From assembly GCF_900113225.1 (NCBI RefSeq), contig NZ_FOZE01000002.1, positions 1,240,001-1,304,000 on the forward strand: a DNA stretch of 64,000 bases, given 5' to 3'. Below are positions 1-8,471 of the stretch, piece after piece. The position numbers and the translations under genes are program-made. The stretch's first letter is position 1. Each line of letters starts with the position of its first letter. The notes under the pieces are model-generated. The model had not been told where the DNA came from. It saw nothing but the letters and a program-made list of their open reading frames with translations, and made no database searches. This stretch comes from Mitsuaria sp. PDC51. Its GTDB lineage: Bacteria > Pseudomonadota > Gammaproteobacteria > Burkholderiales > Burkholderiaceae_C.

Positions 1-1
1 A

Positions 2-487
2 CTGACCGACCCCAAGGGTCGCCAGGGCTACGACGCGCATGTCGGCGAACGCGGCGTGAAGCTGTCCGGCGGCCAGCGCCAGCGGATCGCGATCGCGCGG
101 GTGATGCTGAAGGACGCGCCGATCCTGCTGCTCGACGAGGCGACCAGCGCGCTGGACTCGGAGGTCGAATCGGCGATCCAGCGCAGCCTGTACCGGCTGA
201 TGGAAGGCAAGACGGTGGTGGCGATCGCGCACCGGCTGTCGACCATCGCGGCCATGGACCGGCTGATCGTGATGGACCAGGGCCGCATCGTCGAGCAGGG
301 CGACCATGCGTCGCTGCTGGCGCAGGGCGGCCTGTACGCCAAGCTGTGGGCGCATCAGAGCGGCGGCTTCCTGGTCGAGGACGGCCTGGACGAGGACGGC
401 CAGGGCGATGCGAAGCGCCGGCCCGCTGGCGGCCAGGCGCGCGAGGACGCCGACGACCGCGACGTCGTGCATGACGAGGCGGAATGA
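2..487 (+). CDS. Exporter-type ABC transporter ATP-binding protein, C-terminal part (5' truncated by window edge)
   Basis: Only the last part of the nucleotide-binding domain is present; the gene starts left of the window. The frame opens directly at the edge and reads into the ABC signature LSGGQRQR, a Walker B block [12 protein letters not shown] and an H-loop AHRLST, so this half of the ATPase is intact. The LDEATSALD and AHRLS wording is typical of exporters of the MsbA/multidrug type, where this domain follows a six-helix membrane domain on the same chain. The last 45 residues or so are an acidic, Arg-rich tail with no recognisable fold. Substrate cannot be inferred. No terminator is obvious after the stop. 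Confidence 0.85.
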   Translation: MTDPKGRQGYDAHVGERGVKLSGGQRQRIAIARVMLKDAPILLLDEATSALDSEVESAIQRSLYRLMEGKTVVAIAHRLSTIAAMDRLIVMDQGRIVEQGDHASLLAQGGLYAKLWAHQSGGFLVEDGLDEDGQGDAKRRPAGGQAREDADDRDVVHDEAE

Positions 488-793
488 CGACGGATGCCGG
501 CAGCGGGCGCTGTCGCTCGAACAGGGCGGGCGGCATGGCGCGTTCGGCTCAAGGCGCGGAGGCGCTTGCGCACCACGCCGGCGATGATTCGTTTGGCCTC
601 AATGGATTCACCGAAAGCCCGCGCTAACTTATCCATCGTCGGAGGGACGCCGCACGCCACCCGTTCAAGGGGTTGGTCGGGGTTTCCGGTCGGTGCCTTG
701 TATGAAACACTGCGGTCGCAGGTCGGACGGGAGCGCCGATCCGCTTGAGCGTCCGCCCCTTCCTGGGGCCCGTGCACCACGAAAGCTGAGCTT
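488..793. other. 306-bp intergenic region, no gene seen
   Basis: This gap separates the ABC gene from the Tat-signal gene of the HprK-related cassette, so the cassette promoter should lie here. I find no open frame with a recognisable product, no RNA gene and no convincing promoter boxes. The stretch just before the next start is only moderately purine-rich and has no strong Shine-Dalgarno. Confidence 0.4.
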
Positions 794-1468
794 ATGGACA
801 ACAGCAGCGACACCCACCAGCAGCCCTCGGCCACCCCGGCAACCGCCGCGGGCACCGTCGTCTCGCAGCGCCGCCGTCGTTTCATCCAGGCGGGCGTGGT
901 GCCAGTGGGCCTGACGCTGGCCAGCCGGCCGGCGATGGCCTGGCACTGCAACACCACCTCGGCCTGGGGCTCGGCGATCCTGCGCAACGGCGGCGCCAGC
1001 GTGCAGGCCCGCGCCGATGCCGCGGTGATCAACAACACCGAGTGCTGGTACATCGCCAACTGGAAGGACAACACCGGCCGGTCCCTGGTGCGCGGCGGCA
1101 ACGCCCCCTGGAACTACGTGATCGCCCAGTGGTATTCCGGCAAGTCGCTCACCTACGCGCGCAACAACCTGACCGTGGCCAAGCTGTTCCCGGCCGGGTT
1201 GAAGAACGTCAGCGGCACCGCCAATGTCTACAACCTGCTGAAGAACGACTCGGCGGGCTACGGCACGATGATGATCGTCGCGCGTCTGAACACCCTGTTC
1301 GCCGGCAACAAGGTCAACCAGTGCGTGCTCTCGGCCACCGGCCAGGACATGCTGCTGCAGATGGCCTCGCAGGGCCCCGGCATCTTCAAGCCGGCCAACT
1401 CCACCGGCGCGGCCTGGACGCAGGCCGACTTCAAGAACTACCTGTACAGCAACTGGCTCGTGGCCTGA
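794..1468 (+). CDS. Tat-exported protein of unknown function, first gene of the HprK-related cassette
   Basis: A 224-residue protein with a twin-arginine signal: SQRRRRFIQAG at residues 24-34, a hydrophobic stretch, and a likely cleavage after SRPAMA (residue 49) giving a mature N-terminus WHC. The mature part is about 175 residues, rich in Asn, Ser, Trp and Tyr, with cysteines near positions 52 and 84 and another near 180, and no transmembrane helix. I do not recognise the fold. Its stop overlaps the ATG of the PqqD-like gene (TGATG), so the two are translationally coupled. Tat export implies it folds, or binds a cofactor or is modified, in the cytoplasm. Position first in a kinase/PqqD/nucleotidyltransferase cassette makes it a candidate substrate; that is inference only. 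Confidence 0.75.
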   Translation: MDNSSDTHQQPSATPATAAGTVVSQRRRRFIQAGVVPVGLTLASRPAMAWHCNTTSAWGSAILRNGGASVQARADAAVINNTECWYIANWKDNTGRSLVRGGNAPWNYVIAQWYSGKSLTYARNNLTVAKLFPAGLKNVSGTANVYNLLKNDSAGYGTMMIVARLNTLFAGNKVNQCVLSATGQDMLLQMASQGPGIFKPANSTGAAWTQADFKNYLYSNWLVA

Positions 1469-1785
1469 TGGCCGGAGCCGCCTGGCACTGCAGGCCCTCG
1501 CTCAACGACGTGCTGCTCGCCTGGGAGGGCGAACAGCACGCGGTCTATTTCGACCCTGACACCGGGGACACCCACCTGATCGCCGCGCTCGGCGCGCAGC
1601 TGGCCGAATGGCTGGCCGCCGGGCCGCTGGACCGCGACCAGCTGCTGCAACGCCTGGCCCGCGACATCGACTGGGACGAGCCGCCCACGCCCGAGGCGTT
1701 GGCCGAGCTGCTGGACCTGCACCTGCGCCGGCTGGCCGAGATCCACCTGCTGGCCGAAGGCCCGGTGGAGGAGCCGGCCGCTTGA
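1468..1785 (+). CDS. PqqD-like protein of an HprK-related (HPr-rel-A type) system
   Basis: A 105-residue protein with the layout of PqqD-type peptide chaperones. An N-terminal beta-rich part (AVYFDPDTGDTHLIAALG, about residues 24-41) corresponds to the block where PqqD family members show a value that is present or absent, and a C-terminal helical part follows with repeated LLDLHLRRLAE-type helices. PqqD proteins deliver ribosomal peptides to modifying enzymes in PQQ and RiPP pathways. Small PqqD relatives sit beside HprK-related kinases in many Proteobacteria. The gene overlaps its upstream neighbour by one base, and its stop codon overlaps the TTG start of the kinase, so all three are probably made in fixed ratio. 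Its partner peptide or protein is not known. Confidence 0.7.
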   Translation: MAGAAWHCRPSLNDVLLAWEGEQHAVYFDPDTGDTHLIAALGAQLAEWLAAGPLDRDQLLQRLARDIDWDEPPTPEALAELLDLHLRRLAEIHLLAEGPVEEPAA

Positions 1786-2696
1786 GACTGCAGGACGTCG
1801 GCACCGCCGGGCTGCGGGCCCGGATGCGCGACGGCGGCGTGACGCTGCGGCTGTCGCCGTTCACCGTGCGCGTGCGCTCCGACATCCCACACCTGGCCGC
1901 CGACGTGGCGACCATGTACCGCGACTTCGAAGTCGCCGGCGATGACGAATTCGTCGACTTCCACGTCGCCGTGCTGCGCAGTCCCCACTGGCTGAGCCGG
2001 CTGCAGGGCCGGGCCGAATTCTGGTTCGACGGCCAGCGCTCCTTCACGCCGCTGCCCGCCGCGCAGGCGCTGGCGATGCTGGAGTGGGGCATCAACTGGT
2101 GCATCGCCGCCCATGCCCACCAGTACCTGCTGATCCATGCGGCGGTGCTGGAGCGCGGCGGCCGCGCGCTGCTGATGCCGGCGCCGCCGGGTTCCGGCAA
2201 GAGCACCCTGTGCGCGGCGCTGGCGCATCGCGGCTGGCGGCTGCTGTCGGACGAACTGGGGCTGCTGGACATGAGCACCGGCCTGGTCCACGGCATGGCG
2301 CGGCCGATCAACCTGAAGAACGCCTCGATCCCGTTGATCCGCGCCTTCGCGCCGGAGGCGGTGTTCAGCGCCTCCATGCCCAACACCGCCAAGGGCACGG
2401 TCGCGCTGGTGCGGGCGCCGCAGGACGCGATCGACGCACGGCTCGCGCCGGCCCGCCCGGCCTGGGTCGTGCTGCCCGCGTGGCGCGCCGACGCGGCCGC
2501 GCAGCTCGTCCCGGTGGAGCGCGCCCGCGCCTTCATGGACCTGGCGGAGCAGTCCTTCAACTACGACGTCCACGGCCTGGCCGGCTTCCAGGCACTGGGG
2601 AGACTGGCCGACAGCTGCGGCTGCCATCGCTTCGAGTACAGCCGGCTCGACGAGGCCCTGGCCTGCTTCGACGCGCTCGAGGAGTCCGCGCCATGA
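1782..2696 (+). CDS. HprK-related kinase A (HPr-rel-A type)
   Basis: A 304-residue protein resembling the catalytic half of HPr kinase/phosphorylase. The P-loop PAPPGSGKST lies at about residues 134-142, and a second nucleotide-site block LLSDELGLLD begins near residue 154, matching the acidic motif after the P-loop in HprK. There is no N-terminal HprK sensor domain. I start it at TTG 1782, not at in-frame codons inside the PqqD gene, because GGAGGAG sits about 9 nt upstream and the TTGA overlap matches the coupling seen along the cassette. Members of this family are known by association with PqqD and nucleotidyltransferase genes; their substrate is unsettled. HprK-like kinases in some lasso-peptide clusters phosphorylate a peptide, so a protein or peptide Ser/Thr target is plausible here. 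Confidence 0.8.
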   Translation: MRLQDVGTAGLRARMRDGGVTLRLSPFTVRVRSDIPHLAADVATMYRDFEVAGDDEFVDFHVAVLRSPHWLSRLQGRAEFWFDGQRSFTPLPAAQALAMLEWGINWCIAAHAHQYLLIHAAVLERGGRALLMPAPPGSGKSTLCAALAHRGWRLLSDELGLLDMSTGLVHGMARPINLKNASIPLIRAFAPEAVFSASMPNTAKGTVALVRAPQDAIDARLAPARPAWVVLPAWRADAAAQLVPVERARAFMDLAEQSFNYDVHGLAGFQALGRLADSCGCHRFEYSRLDEALACFDALEESAP

Positions 2697-3814
2697 GCGC
2701 CCGGCGCGACGATCGCCGCCGCCCGCTGCTCATCCGCGTGCTGCTGCAGCCCGCGGTCGCGGCCGGCTTGAGCCTGACCGAGTGGGACCTGCTGCTGCGA
2801 CAGGCGCGGCGCTCCAACCTGGCCGGCCGGCTGGCCGAGCAGATGGAAACCGGCGGCTGGCTGGACACGCTGCCGCTGCCCGTGCAGCCCCACCTGCGCT
2901 CGGCGCTGCTGCTGTCGCGGCGGCAGGTGCAGATGCTGCGGCGCGAGGTCGAACTGCTGCGGCAGACGCTGGCCGAGCTGCCTGGCCCGCTGATCCTGCT
3001 CAAGGGCGCCGCCTATGCGCTGGGCGGGCATGCGCCCGCACCGGGCCGGCTGTTCAGCGACATCGACCTGCTGATCCCGCCCGAGCAGCTGCCGCGCTGC
3101 GAGACGACGCTGCTGGTGCACGGCTGGGATTTCGACGACGGCCTGGACGCCTACGACCAGCGCTACTACCGCGAGTGGATGCACGAGCTGCCGCCGCTGC
3201 ACCACAAGCGCCGCGGCACCTCGCTGGACGTGCACCACACGCTGCTGCCGCCGACGGCGCGAACGCCGCTGGACAGCCGCGCGCTGTTCGACGCGCCGCG
3301 CCCGCTGCCCGGGCTCGCTGGCGTCTTCGTGCTGCCGCCGGAAGACATGCTGCTGCACAGCGCCGCGCACCTGTTCCACGAGGGCGAACTGCCCAACGGG
3401 CTGCGCGACCTGTTCGATCTCGATGCGCTGCTGCGCGAGTTCGGCGCGATCGAGGGCTTCTGGCCGCGGCTGGCGGCACGCGCGCGGCGCATCGGCCTGA
3501 CGCGGCCGCTGTGGCTGGCGCTGCGCTACACGCGGCAGCTGCTGGACACGCCTTACCCGGACACGCTGCTGGATGAACTGGAGCCGCCGCCGGGACCGCT
3601 GGCGCTGCGGTTGCTGGATGCCTGTTACCGGCGCCTGCTGCGGCCGGGCCATGACAGCTGCCGCCTGCCGGGCCATGCGATGGCGGAGGTCGCGTTGTAT
3701 GTGCGCTCGCACTGGCTGCGCATGCCGGCCGGGCTGTTGGCGCGGCATCTGGCGCGCAAGGCATGGTCGCGGATGACAACTGCCCCCGAAGTGCCCAAGG
3801 TCGAGACGCCTTAG
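2693..3814 (+). CDS. Nucleotidyltransferase-family protein of the HprK-related cassette
   Basis: A 373-residue protein with a nucleotidyltransferase core. LILLKGAAYALGG (about residues 101-113) is followed by RLFSDIDLLIP, whose two aspartates (about D123 and D125) are the expected metal ligands; HLF and DLFDLDALL segments downstream fit the helical part of the NTP_transf_5 group. The ATG overlaps the kinase stop (ATGA), completing a four-gene translationally coupled run. Such proteins recur next to HprK-related kinases and PqqD proteins and also in some lasso-peptide clusters with kinase homologues, which suggests it adds a nucleotide to the phosphorylated product or a sugar. The precise reaction is unknown. 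The C-terminal 60 residues are Arg-rich. Confidence 0.75.
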   Translation: MSARRDDRRRPLLIRVLLQPAVAAGLSLTEWDLLLRQARRSNLAGRLAEQMETGGWLDTLPLPVQPHLRSALLLSRRQVQMLRREVELLRQTLAELPGPLILLKGAAYALGGHAPAPGRLFSDIDLLIPPEQLPRCETTLLVHGWDFDDGLDAYDQRYYREWMHELPPLHHKRRGTSLDVHHTLLPPTARTPLDSRALFDAPRPLPGLAGVFVLPPEDMLLHSAAHLFHEGELPNGLRDLFDLDALLREFGAIEGFWPRLAARARRIGLTRPLWLALRYTRQLLDTPYPDTLLDELEPPPGPLALRLLDACYRRLLRPGHDSCRLPGHAMAEVALYVRSHWLRMPAGLLARHLARKAWSRMTTAPEVPKVETP

Positions 3815-3829
3815 GCCTTCGAAGACCCC

Positions 3830-3872
3830 CCTCACCCCTCCCTCTCCCCCTGAAGGGGGCGAGGGGGAACAT
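3830..3872. repeat. C-rich/G-rich inverted repeat after the HprK-related cassette
   Basis: A run of CCCCTCACCCCTCCC followed by CCCTCTCCCCCTGAAGGGGG and GCGAGGGGG can fold into a long GC-only hairpin with a tight GA loop. It lies just after the nucleotidyltransferase stop and before pssA. The wording resembles the larger repeat at 27543-27700, so it is probably a copy of an intergenic palindromic element family that may also end transcription. No T-tract follows. Confidence 0.55.
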
Positions 3873-3936
3873 GCCGCCCGGGGGCGGGCGCGGCCTTTGC
3901 CGCGAGGCCAAGGGCCTTCGCTTATGCTCGCTCCCC

Positions 3937-4554
3937 ATGAACCGACCCAAGCCTTTCTCCATGATCCGCGAGTTCCATCTGGCGGACTGGTTCACCCTGG
4001 GCAACGCCTTCTGCGGCGTGGGCGCCCTGTTCTCGGTGATGACCTTCCTGCAGACCGGGCTGACGCAGCACCTGTACTACGCCTGCGCGCTGATCCCGGC
4101 CGCGCTGGTCTTCGACGTGCTGGACGGCCGCATCGCGCGCTGGCGCCAGAAGAGCTCCGCGATGGGGCGTGAACTGGACTCGCTGGCCGACGTGATCTCC
4201 TTCGGCGTCGCCCCGGCCGTGATCGCCTATGGCTGTGGCATGCAGGGCCTGTGGGACCGCATCGTGCTGGGCTTCTTCGTGGCCAGCGGCGTGTCGCGCC
4301 TGGCGCGCTACAACATCACCGCCGAAAGCCTGTCCGCGGGCAGCGACAAGGTTGCCTACTTCGAGGGCACGCCCATCCCCACGTCGTTGCTGCTGGTGAT
4401 CGTGCTGTGGATTGCCGCCTGGCAGGGCGCGATCGGCGACGCGTTGTGGTTCGGCGCCATCAAGCTGGGCGGCTTCACCCTGCATCCGCTGGTGCTGCTG
4501 TTCGCGGTCTCCGGCTCGCTGATGATCAGCCGCATCCGCATCCCGAAGCTGTGA
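3937..4554 (+). CDS. pssA: CDP-diacylglycerol--serine O-phosphatidyltransferase
   Basis: A 205-residue polytopic membrane protein that makes phosphatidylserine from CDP-diacylglycerol and serine, the precursor of phosphatidylethanolamine. It carries the full CDP-alcohol phosphatidyltransferase signature D-G-x2-A-R-x8-G-x3-D-x3-D, beginning at DGRIAR and ending at LDSLAD. About five hydrophobic helices follow or flank it. Length and motif spacing fit the small, integral class II PssA. The ATG at 3937 is chosen; a second ATG (MIREFHLADW) eight codons later is also possible. It is a single gene here with its own terminator-like hairpin downstream. The family also contains phosphatidylcholine synthases and phosphatidylglycerophosphate synthases, but the N-terminal context favours PssA. 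Confidence 0.85.
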   Translation: MNRPKPFSMIREFHLADWFTLGNAFCGVGALFSVMTFLQTGLTQHLYYACALIPAALVFDVLDGRIARWRQKSSAMGRELDSLADVISFGVAPAVIAYGCGMQGLWDRIVLGFFVASGVSRLARYNITAESLSAGSDKVAYFEGTPIPTSLLLVIVLWIAAWQGAIGDALWFGAIKLGGFTLHPLVLLFAVSGSLMISRIRIPKL

Positions 4555-4610
4555 GCTGGCGCTGAGCGCCGACGCGCTTGGACGTGCGTCCAGCGCTGGG
4601 CCCGATGACG

Positions 4611-4641
4611 ACAAAGGCCGCCCGAGGGCGGCCTTTTGTCA
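4611..4641. terminator. Bidirectional rho-independent terminator between pssA and the S41 protease gene
   Basis: GACAAAGGCCGCC and GGCGGCCTTTTGTC form a 13-bp stem with a CGAG loop and one bulged base. T-rich flanks occur on both strands, so it can serve pssA (plus) and the convergent protease gene (minus). Confidence 0.75.
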
Positions 4642-4750
4642 TGGCGCTCGCGCGTGGGACATCGACGGCGAATCAGGACGGGCCCGGCGGGAGGCCGAAT
4701 CGGAATGGGCGCCCCTGTGCTGCGCCCCAACGCGCCGCCTCAGGGCCGCC

Positions 4751-6397
4751 TCAGGGCCGCCCGCCCAGGATGCGGTTGCTGCGCGCGGCCAGCTTCTTGA
4801 ACTGCAGCGCCACGGCATCCTCGCCGCCGGCGCGCGTCGCCGTCGCGCGTGCCAGGCCCGTGCCGGAGGCGCTCGCCGCCGGGCAGCTGCCGTTGGCGCG
4901 GTATTGCAGCGCCGCGGCCAGCATCGCCTCGTTGGCGTCACCCAGCGCGTGCTCGAAGTCGTCCGCCACCGCGCAGCCCTTCACGCCGGTGGCGCCGCTG
5001 CCCGCGGGCACGAAGCCGTCCGCGTAGTCGCCGAAGCCCTTGTTGTTGACGCCAACGAATTCGATCGGGAAGTAGCTGTAGCCGCAGTTGTCCTTGGCCG
5101 TGAAGCCATAGGGCTTGCCGCAGGTGGTGCCGCCCACCAGCACGACCTCCACGTCCACGCCGCGCAGGCTGTTGATCAGCGCCTCGCTGGCCGAGCAGGT
5201 GCCCGACTGCGCCAGCACGAACACGCGCCGCAGGTTCAGCGCCGGCAGCGGCTGCCGCGAGCTGCAACGGCCGTCCGCCGTCATCAGGCAGGACTGGTCG
5301 TAGAACGGCGTCTTCGAACCCTCGCTGTTGGTCTCCGCGCTGCGGCGGCTGTTGTAGCGCAGGTGCTCGAAGGTCTTGCCGGAAGTCGCCGCGCTGCCCG
5401 CGATCATGTAGGCCAGCTCGCTGGCGATGAACAGGTAGCCGCCGCCGTTGTAGCGGAGGTCGACGATCAGGTCGGACACCCCCTGGCCGCGGAAGTCCTG
5501 CATCGCGGCGATCAGCTGCGCTTCCGCCGGAAGGATGTGGTCGTTGAAAACCAGGTAACCGACCTTGCCGCCATCGGCCGCGGTCAGCACCTGCCGGGTC
5601 GGCACCGGCGTCTTGGTGACGTTGGCGGCGACCAGCGTGAGGTCGCGGCTCACGCCGGAATTGGCGGTCAGCACGAAGCGGTGGCTCGCGCCGGCGGTGT
5701 CGGGGAACAACGCGCCGTTGAGGGTCTTGACGCCCGCCGCGTCGTTGACATCGGCCGCCGCGCCGTCGGCGCTCACCAGCGTGTCGCCGCGGCGCACGCC
5801 GGCGCGATCGGCGGCGCTGCCCGGTTCGACGAACGCGACGCGCAGGCCGCGCGGCGGCGTCGCCGACTTCATCCGCCATTCGATCCCGTAGCCGAGCTCG
5901 ACGCCGCCCTGCGACAGCGCGTTCCACTCGCGGGTGCTCATCATGAAGCTGAACTGGTCCTTGCGTTTGCCGCTGGCGGTGGTCGCCGGCGAGCGCAGGT
6001 CGTCGAAGTAGTTGTCCAGCGCGGTCTCGACATCGCTGCCGCTGTAGCGCGGGGCCGAGGCATCGATCGACGGCACGTCCTCGCGCCACAGGTAGGCCTC
6101 GTCGAAGTAGGCGCGGATCCAGTTCTTCTCGGTCGCCAGCGAGCCGCTGCGCTGACTGGCCTCCGGGTTGCCCGGCGCGCATTGCTGGGCGTAGGCGGCG
6201 CTGGGCTGGAGCACCGCGCCGGTGTTGCCGCCGTTGCCCGTGCCACCGCCACCGACGGTGCCGCCACCGGTCTCGCCGCTGCCCACCACCGGCGTGCCGC
6301 TGCTTCCCCCACCGCCGCCGCATGCGCTCAGCAGCATCGCCCCGACGGCGCCAGCCACGGCCAGGCGCGTCACCCGCCACATCGCGGATCGATTCAT
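4751..6397 (-). CDS. S41-family (C-terminal processing type) peptidase lipoprotein with PDZ domain
   Basis: A 548-residue protein with a lipoprotein signal (MLLSAC lipobox near residue 27) and a Gly/Ser/Thr-rich linker, so it should be anchored at the outer membrane. A PDZ domain is visible at roughly residues 185-260 (RGLRVAFVEPGSAADRAGV). The S41 catalytic core follows, with VDLRYNGGGYL for oxyanion support and GTCSASE around residue 402 holding the nucleophilic serine; GGTTCGKPYGF supplies the candidate lysine. Such proteases degrade misfolded or tagged envelope proteins. The frame stays open far upstream, but the ATG at 6397 is the only start that places the lipobox correctly. Ser/Cys-rich segments near the active site (QSCLMTADGRC) suggest disulfides. 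The target is unknown. Confidence 0.85.
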   Translation of the reverse strand: MNRSAMWRVTRLAVAGAVGAMLLSACGGGGGSSGTPVVGSGETGGGTVGGGGTGNGGNTGAVLQPSAAYAQQCAPGNPEASQRSGSLATEKNWIRAYFDEAYLWREDVPSIDASAPRYSGSDVETALDNYFDDLRSPATTASGKRKDQFSFMMSTREWNALSQGGVELGYGIEWRMKSATPPRGLRVAFVEPGSAADRAGVRRGDTLVSADGAAADVNDAAGVKTLNGALFPDTAGASHRFVLTANSGVSRDLTLVAANVTKTPVPTRQVLTAADGGKVGYLVFNDHILPAEAQLIAAMQDFRGQGVSDLIVDLRYNGGGYLFIASELAYMIAGSAATSGKTFEHLRYNSRRSAETNSEGSKTPFYDQSCLMTADGRCSSRQPLPALNLRRVFVLAQSGTCSASEALINSLRGVDVEVVLVGGTTCGKPYGFTAKDNCGYSYFPIEFVGVNNKGFGDYADGFVPAGSGATGVKGCAVADDFEHALGDANEAMLAAALQYRANGSCPAASASGTGLARATATRAGGEDAVALQFKKLAARSNRILGGRP

Positions 6398-6516
6398 GTC
6401 AACTCCCTCGCGGGACGGTGTCCCGTTGTTGTCGGTATCGCGGGCGCCCCCTTTTGGAAGGCGTCCGCCAGCGTCGAGGGCGGAGTTATAGCGGGAAACC
6501 GGCGGCGTACAGCCGC

Positions 6517-6840
6517 TCAAATGGGCGGTTCTGCTCTCAAAGTGACCAAAGACGCCCCCTCGCCACTGGCGAAGATCCGCCACCCGAACCAAGTCGGCGG
6601 CGCGGGCAGCTCGAAGACCTGGCCGGGCTCGAGCCAATGGTCGTCGGCGCAGCCGGCGCGGGTGATCCAGGCGCGGCCGCCGAAGACCCGCAGGCGCACC
6701 GGCCGGCGCAGGCGCAGCGTGACGGGCCGGCCGTCGGTCGGCAGCACGATCGCGTCCAGGCCGGGCGCGGGTGGGACAAAGGCCGGCGCGGGCGAGAGCC
6801 GGGGCCGGAACAGCGGAGGGAGGAGGCGCAGCGGTTGCAT
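6517..6840 (-). CDS. DUF2917 domain protein
   Basis: A 107-residue protein whose second half matches the DUF2917 pattern: LRVFGGRAWITRAG, then DHWLEPGQVFELP, with closely spaced beta strands as in a small cupin-like barrel. The start at 6840 (MQPLRLLPP) is preferred over codons further upstream because the domain begins soon after and the longer version has an Arg-rich, low-complexity head. It lies divergently from a MocR-type regulator gene; this DUF2917/MocR pairing recurs in Burkholderiales. The function is unknown. Confidence 0.7.
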   Translation of the reverse strand: MQPLRLLPPLFRPRLSPAPAFVPPAPGLDAIVLPTDGRPVTLRLRRPVRLRVFGGRAWITRAGCADDHWLEPGQVFELPAPPTWFGWRIFASGEGASLVTLRAEPPI

Positions 6841-6992
6841 GGCCCAACGATAGGAAGCGGCTGTGCGGCGCTCCATCCACAGCGGCCGACCGATGCGGCG
6901 CATACAGCGCGCGCACGACCGTGACCTGTGCTGGCCGGCTTGCCGCTGATCTGTATTGGTCATTGCCAACCCGGAACACACAGAATCGACGC

Positions 6993-8444
6993 ATGGACGC
7001 GCCGCTGCTACCGCTGTATATGCAACTCGCCGACCGCATGGCCCGGTCGATCCGGGCGGGCACGCTGAAACGCGGCGAGCGGCTGCCCTCGGTGCGGGAG
7101 CTGGCCGGCCAGCACGGCGTGTCGCTGTCGACGGCGGTGCAGGCCTACCGCTGGCTGGAGGATGCCCGGCTGATCGAGGCCCGGCCGCGCTCCGGCTACT
7201 TCGTCGCCGCGCGGCCGCCGCGCCTGCCGGAGCCGCGGGTCTCCCGGCCCGACACCGCCTCGCGCATGGTGCAGCTGGACCAGCTCGGCGTGCAGGTGAT
7301 GGCGCTGTCGCAGGATCCCGGCTTCATCTCCTTCGGCGCCGCCTGCCCGGGTCCGGAACTCTTCGACCAGGACCGCGTGCGGCGCGCGATGGCCCGCGCC
7401 GTGATGCGCCATCGCGAGCTGCTGTGCACCTACCCGATCGGCCCCGGCATGGAGGAGGCCCGACGCGCGGTGGCCCGCCATGCGCTCGGGCTGGGCTGCG
7501 TGCTGGACCCGGACGAGGTGGTCATCACCAACAGCTGCATCGAGGCGATCAGCCTGTGCCTGCGCGCCGTCTGCAAGCCCGGCGACGTGGTGGCGCTGGA
7601 ATCGCCGACCTATTACGGCTTCCTGGAGATCCTGCAGAGCCTGCACCTGCGCGCGCTGGAGATCCCGACGCATCCGCGTCACGGCATGTCGCTGGACGCG
7701 CTGCAGCTGGCCTTCGAGACGCAGCAGGTCAAGGCCGTGCTGACGGTGCCGACGCTGTCCAACCCGCTGGGCGCCTGCCTGCCGGTGCCCGAGCGGCGGC
7801 GCCTGGCCGCGATGCTGGCGCGGCACGACGTCGCGCTGATCGAGGACGTGCTCTACAACGACCTGTCCGAGCAGGAGGACAAGCGCCGCGCGGTGAAGTC
7901 CTTCGACACGACCGGGCACGTGATGATCTGCGGCTCCTTCTCGAAGACGATCGCGCCGGGGCTGCGGCTGGGCTGGGTCGAGGCGGGCCGCTGGGGCCGG
8001 GTGTTGCGGCAGACCAAGGCGGTGCAGTCGGGCGCGCAGACCAGCGTGCTGGAGCTGGCGCTGGCCGACCTGCTGACGCAGGCCGGCAGCGGCGCGGCGC
8101 TGCGGCATCTGCGCGCGACCATCGCCGCCCGCGTCGACGAGGCGCGCCAGCTGATCGCCGAGAGCTTCCCCAAGGGCACGCGGGTGTCGGACCCCGCGGG
8201 CGGCTTCATCCTGTGGGTGGAACTGCCGGAGGCGCTCGACTCGGCGCAGCTCTATGAAGCGTGCCTGGCCGAGCACATCGTCATCGCGCCGGGGATGATG
8301 TTCTCGGCGAGCCCGCGCTTCCGGAACTGCGTGCGGCTGGGCGTCGGCGGCAAGTGGGGCCCCGAGCATCCGCGCGCGCTGCGCCGCATCGGCGCGCTGG
8401 CCAAGCAGCTGCTGATGAGCCCGCCGGACGAGCTGGCCGCGTAG
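6993..8444 (+). CDS. MocR-type (GntR-HTH plus aminotransferase-like) transcriptional regulator
   Basis: A 483-residue two-domain regulator. Residues 1-75 form a GntR winged helix (LPSVRELAGQHGVSLSTAVQ and LIEARPRSGYFVA). From about residue 110 it is a fold-type I aminotransferase-like domain with the PLP lysine in SFSKTIAPGLRLGW and the expected NPLG segment. Proteins of this class bind PLP and control amino-acid, vitamin B6 or GABA metabolism rather than transaminating. The divergent neighbour is a DUF2917 gene, which it may regulate from the 150-bp gap. No typical pdxST or gabT target is in the window, so the effector pathway cannot be named. Confidence 0.85.
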   Translation: MDAPLLPLYMQLADRMARSIRAGTLKRGERLPSVRELAGQHGVSLSTAVQAYRWLEDARLIEARPRSGYFVAARPPRLPEPRVSRPDTASRMVQLDQLGVQVMALSQDPGFISFGAACPGPELFDQDRVRRAMARAVMRHRELLCTYPIGPGMEEARRAVARHALGLGCVLDPDEVVITNSCIEAISLCLRAVCKPGDVVALESPTYYGFLEILQSLHLRALEIPTHPRHGMSLDALQLAFETQQVKAVLTVPTLSNPLGACLPVPERRRLAAMLARHDVALIEDVLYNDLSEQEDKRRAVKSFDTTGHVMICGSFSKTIAPGLRLGWVEAGRWGRVLRQTKAVQSGAQTSVLELALADLLTQAGSGAALRHLRATIAARVDEARQLIAESFPKGTRVSDPAGGFILWVELPEALDSAQLYEACLAEHIVIAPGMMFSASPRFRNCVRLGVGGKWGPEHPRALRRIGALAKQLLMSPPDELAA

Positions 8445-8471
8445 GCCGCGCGCCGGCGGCGCTCCGCGCGC

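Noticed and set aside
6398-7063. Longer form of the S41 protease
   Set aside because: It would bury the lipoprotein signal 220 residues inside the protein and overlap the DUF2917 gene.
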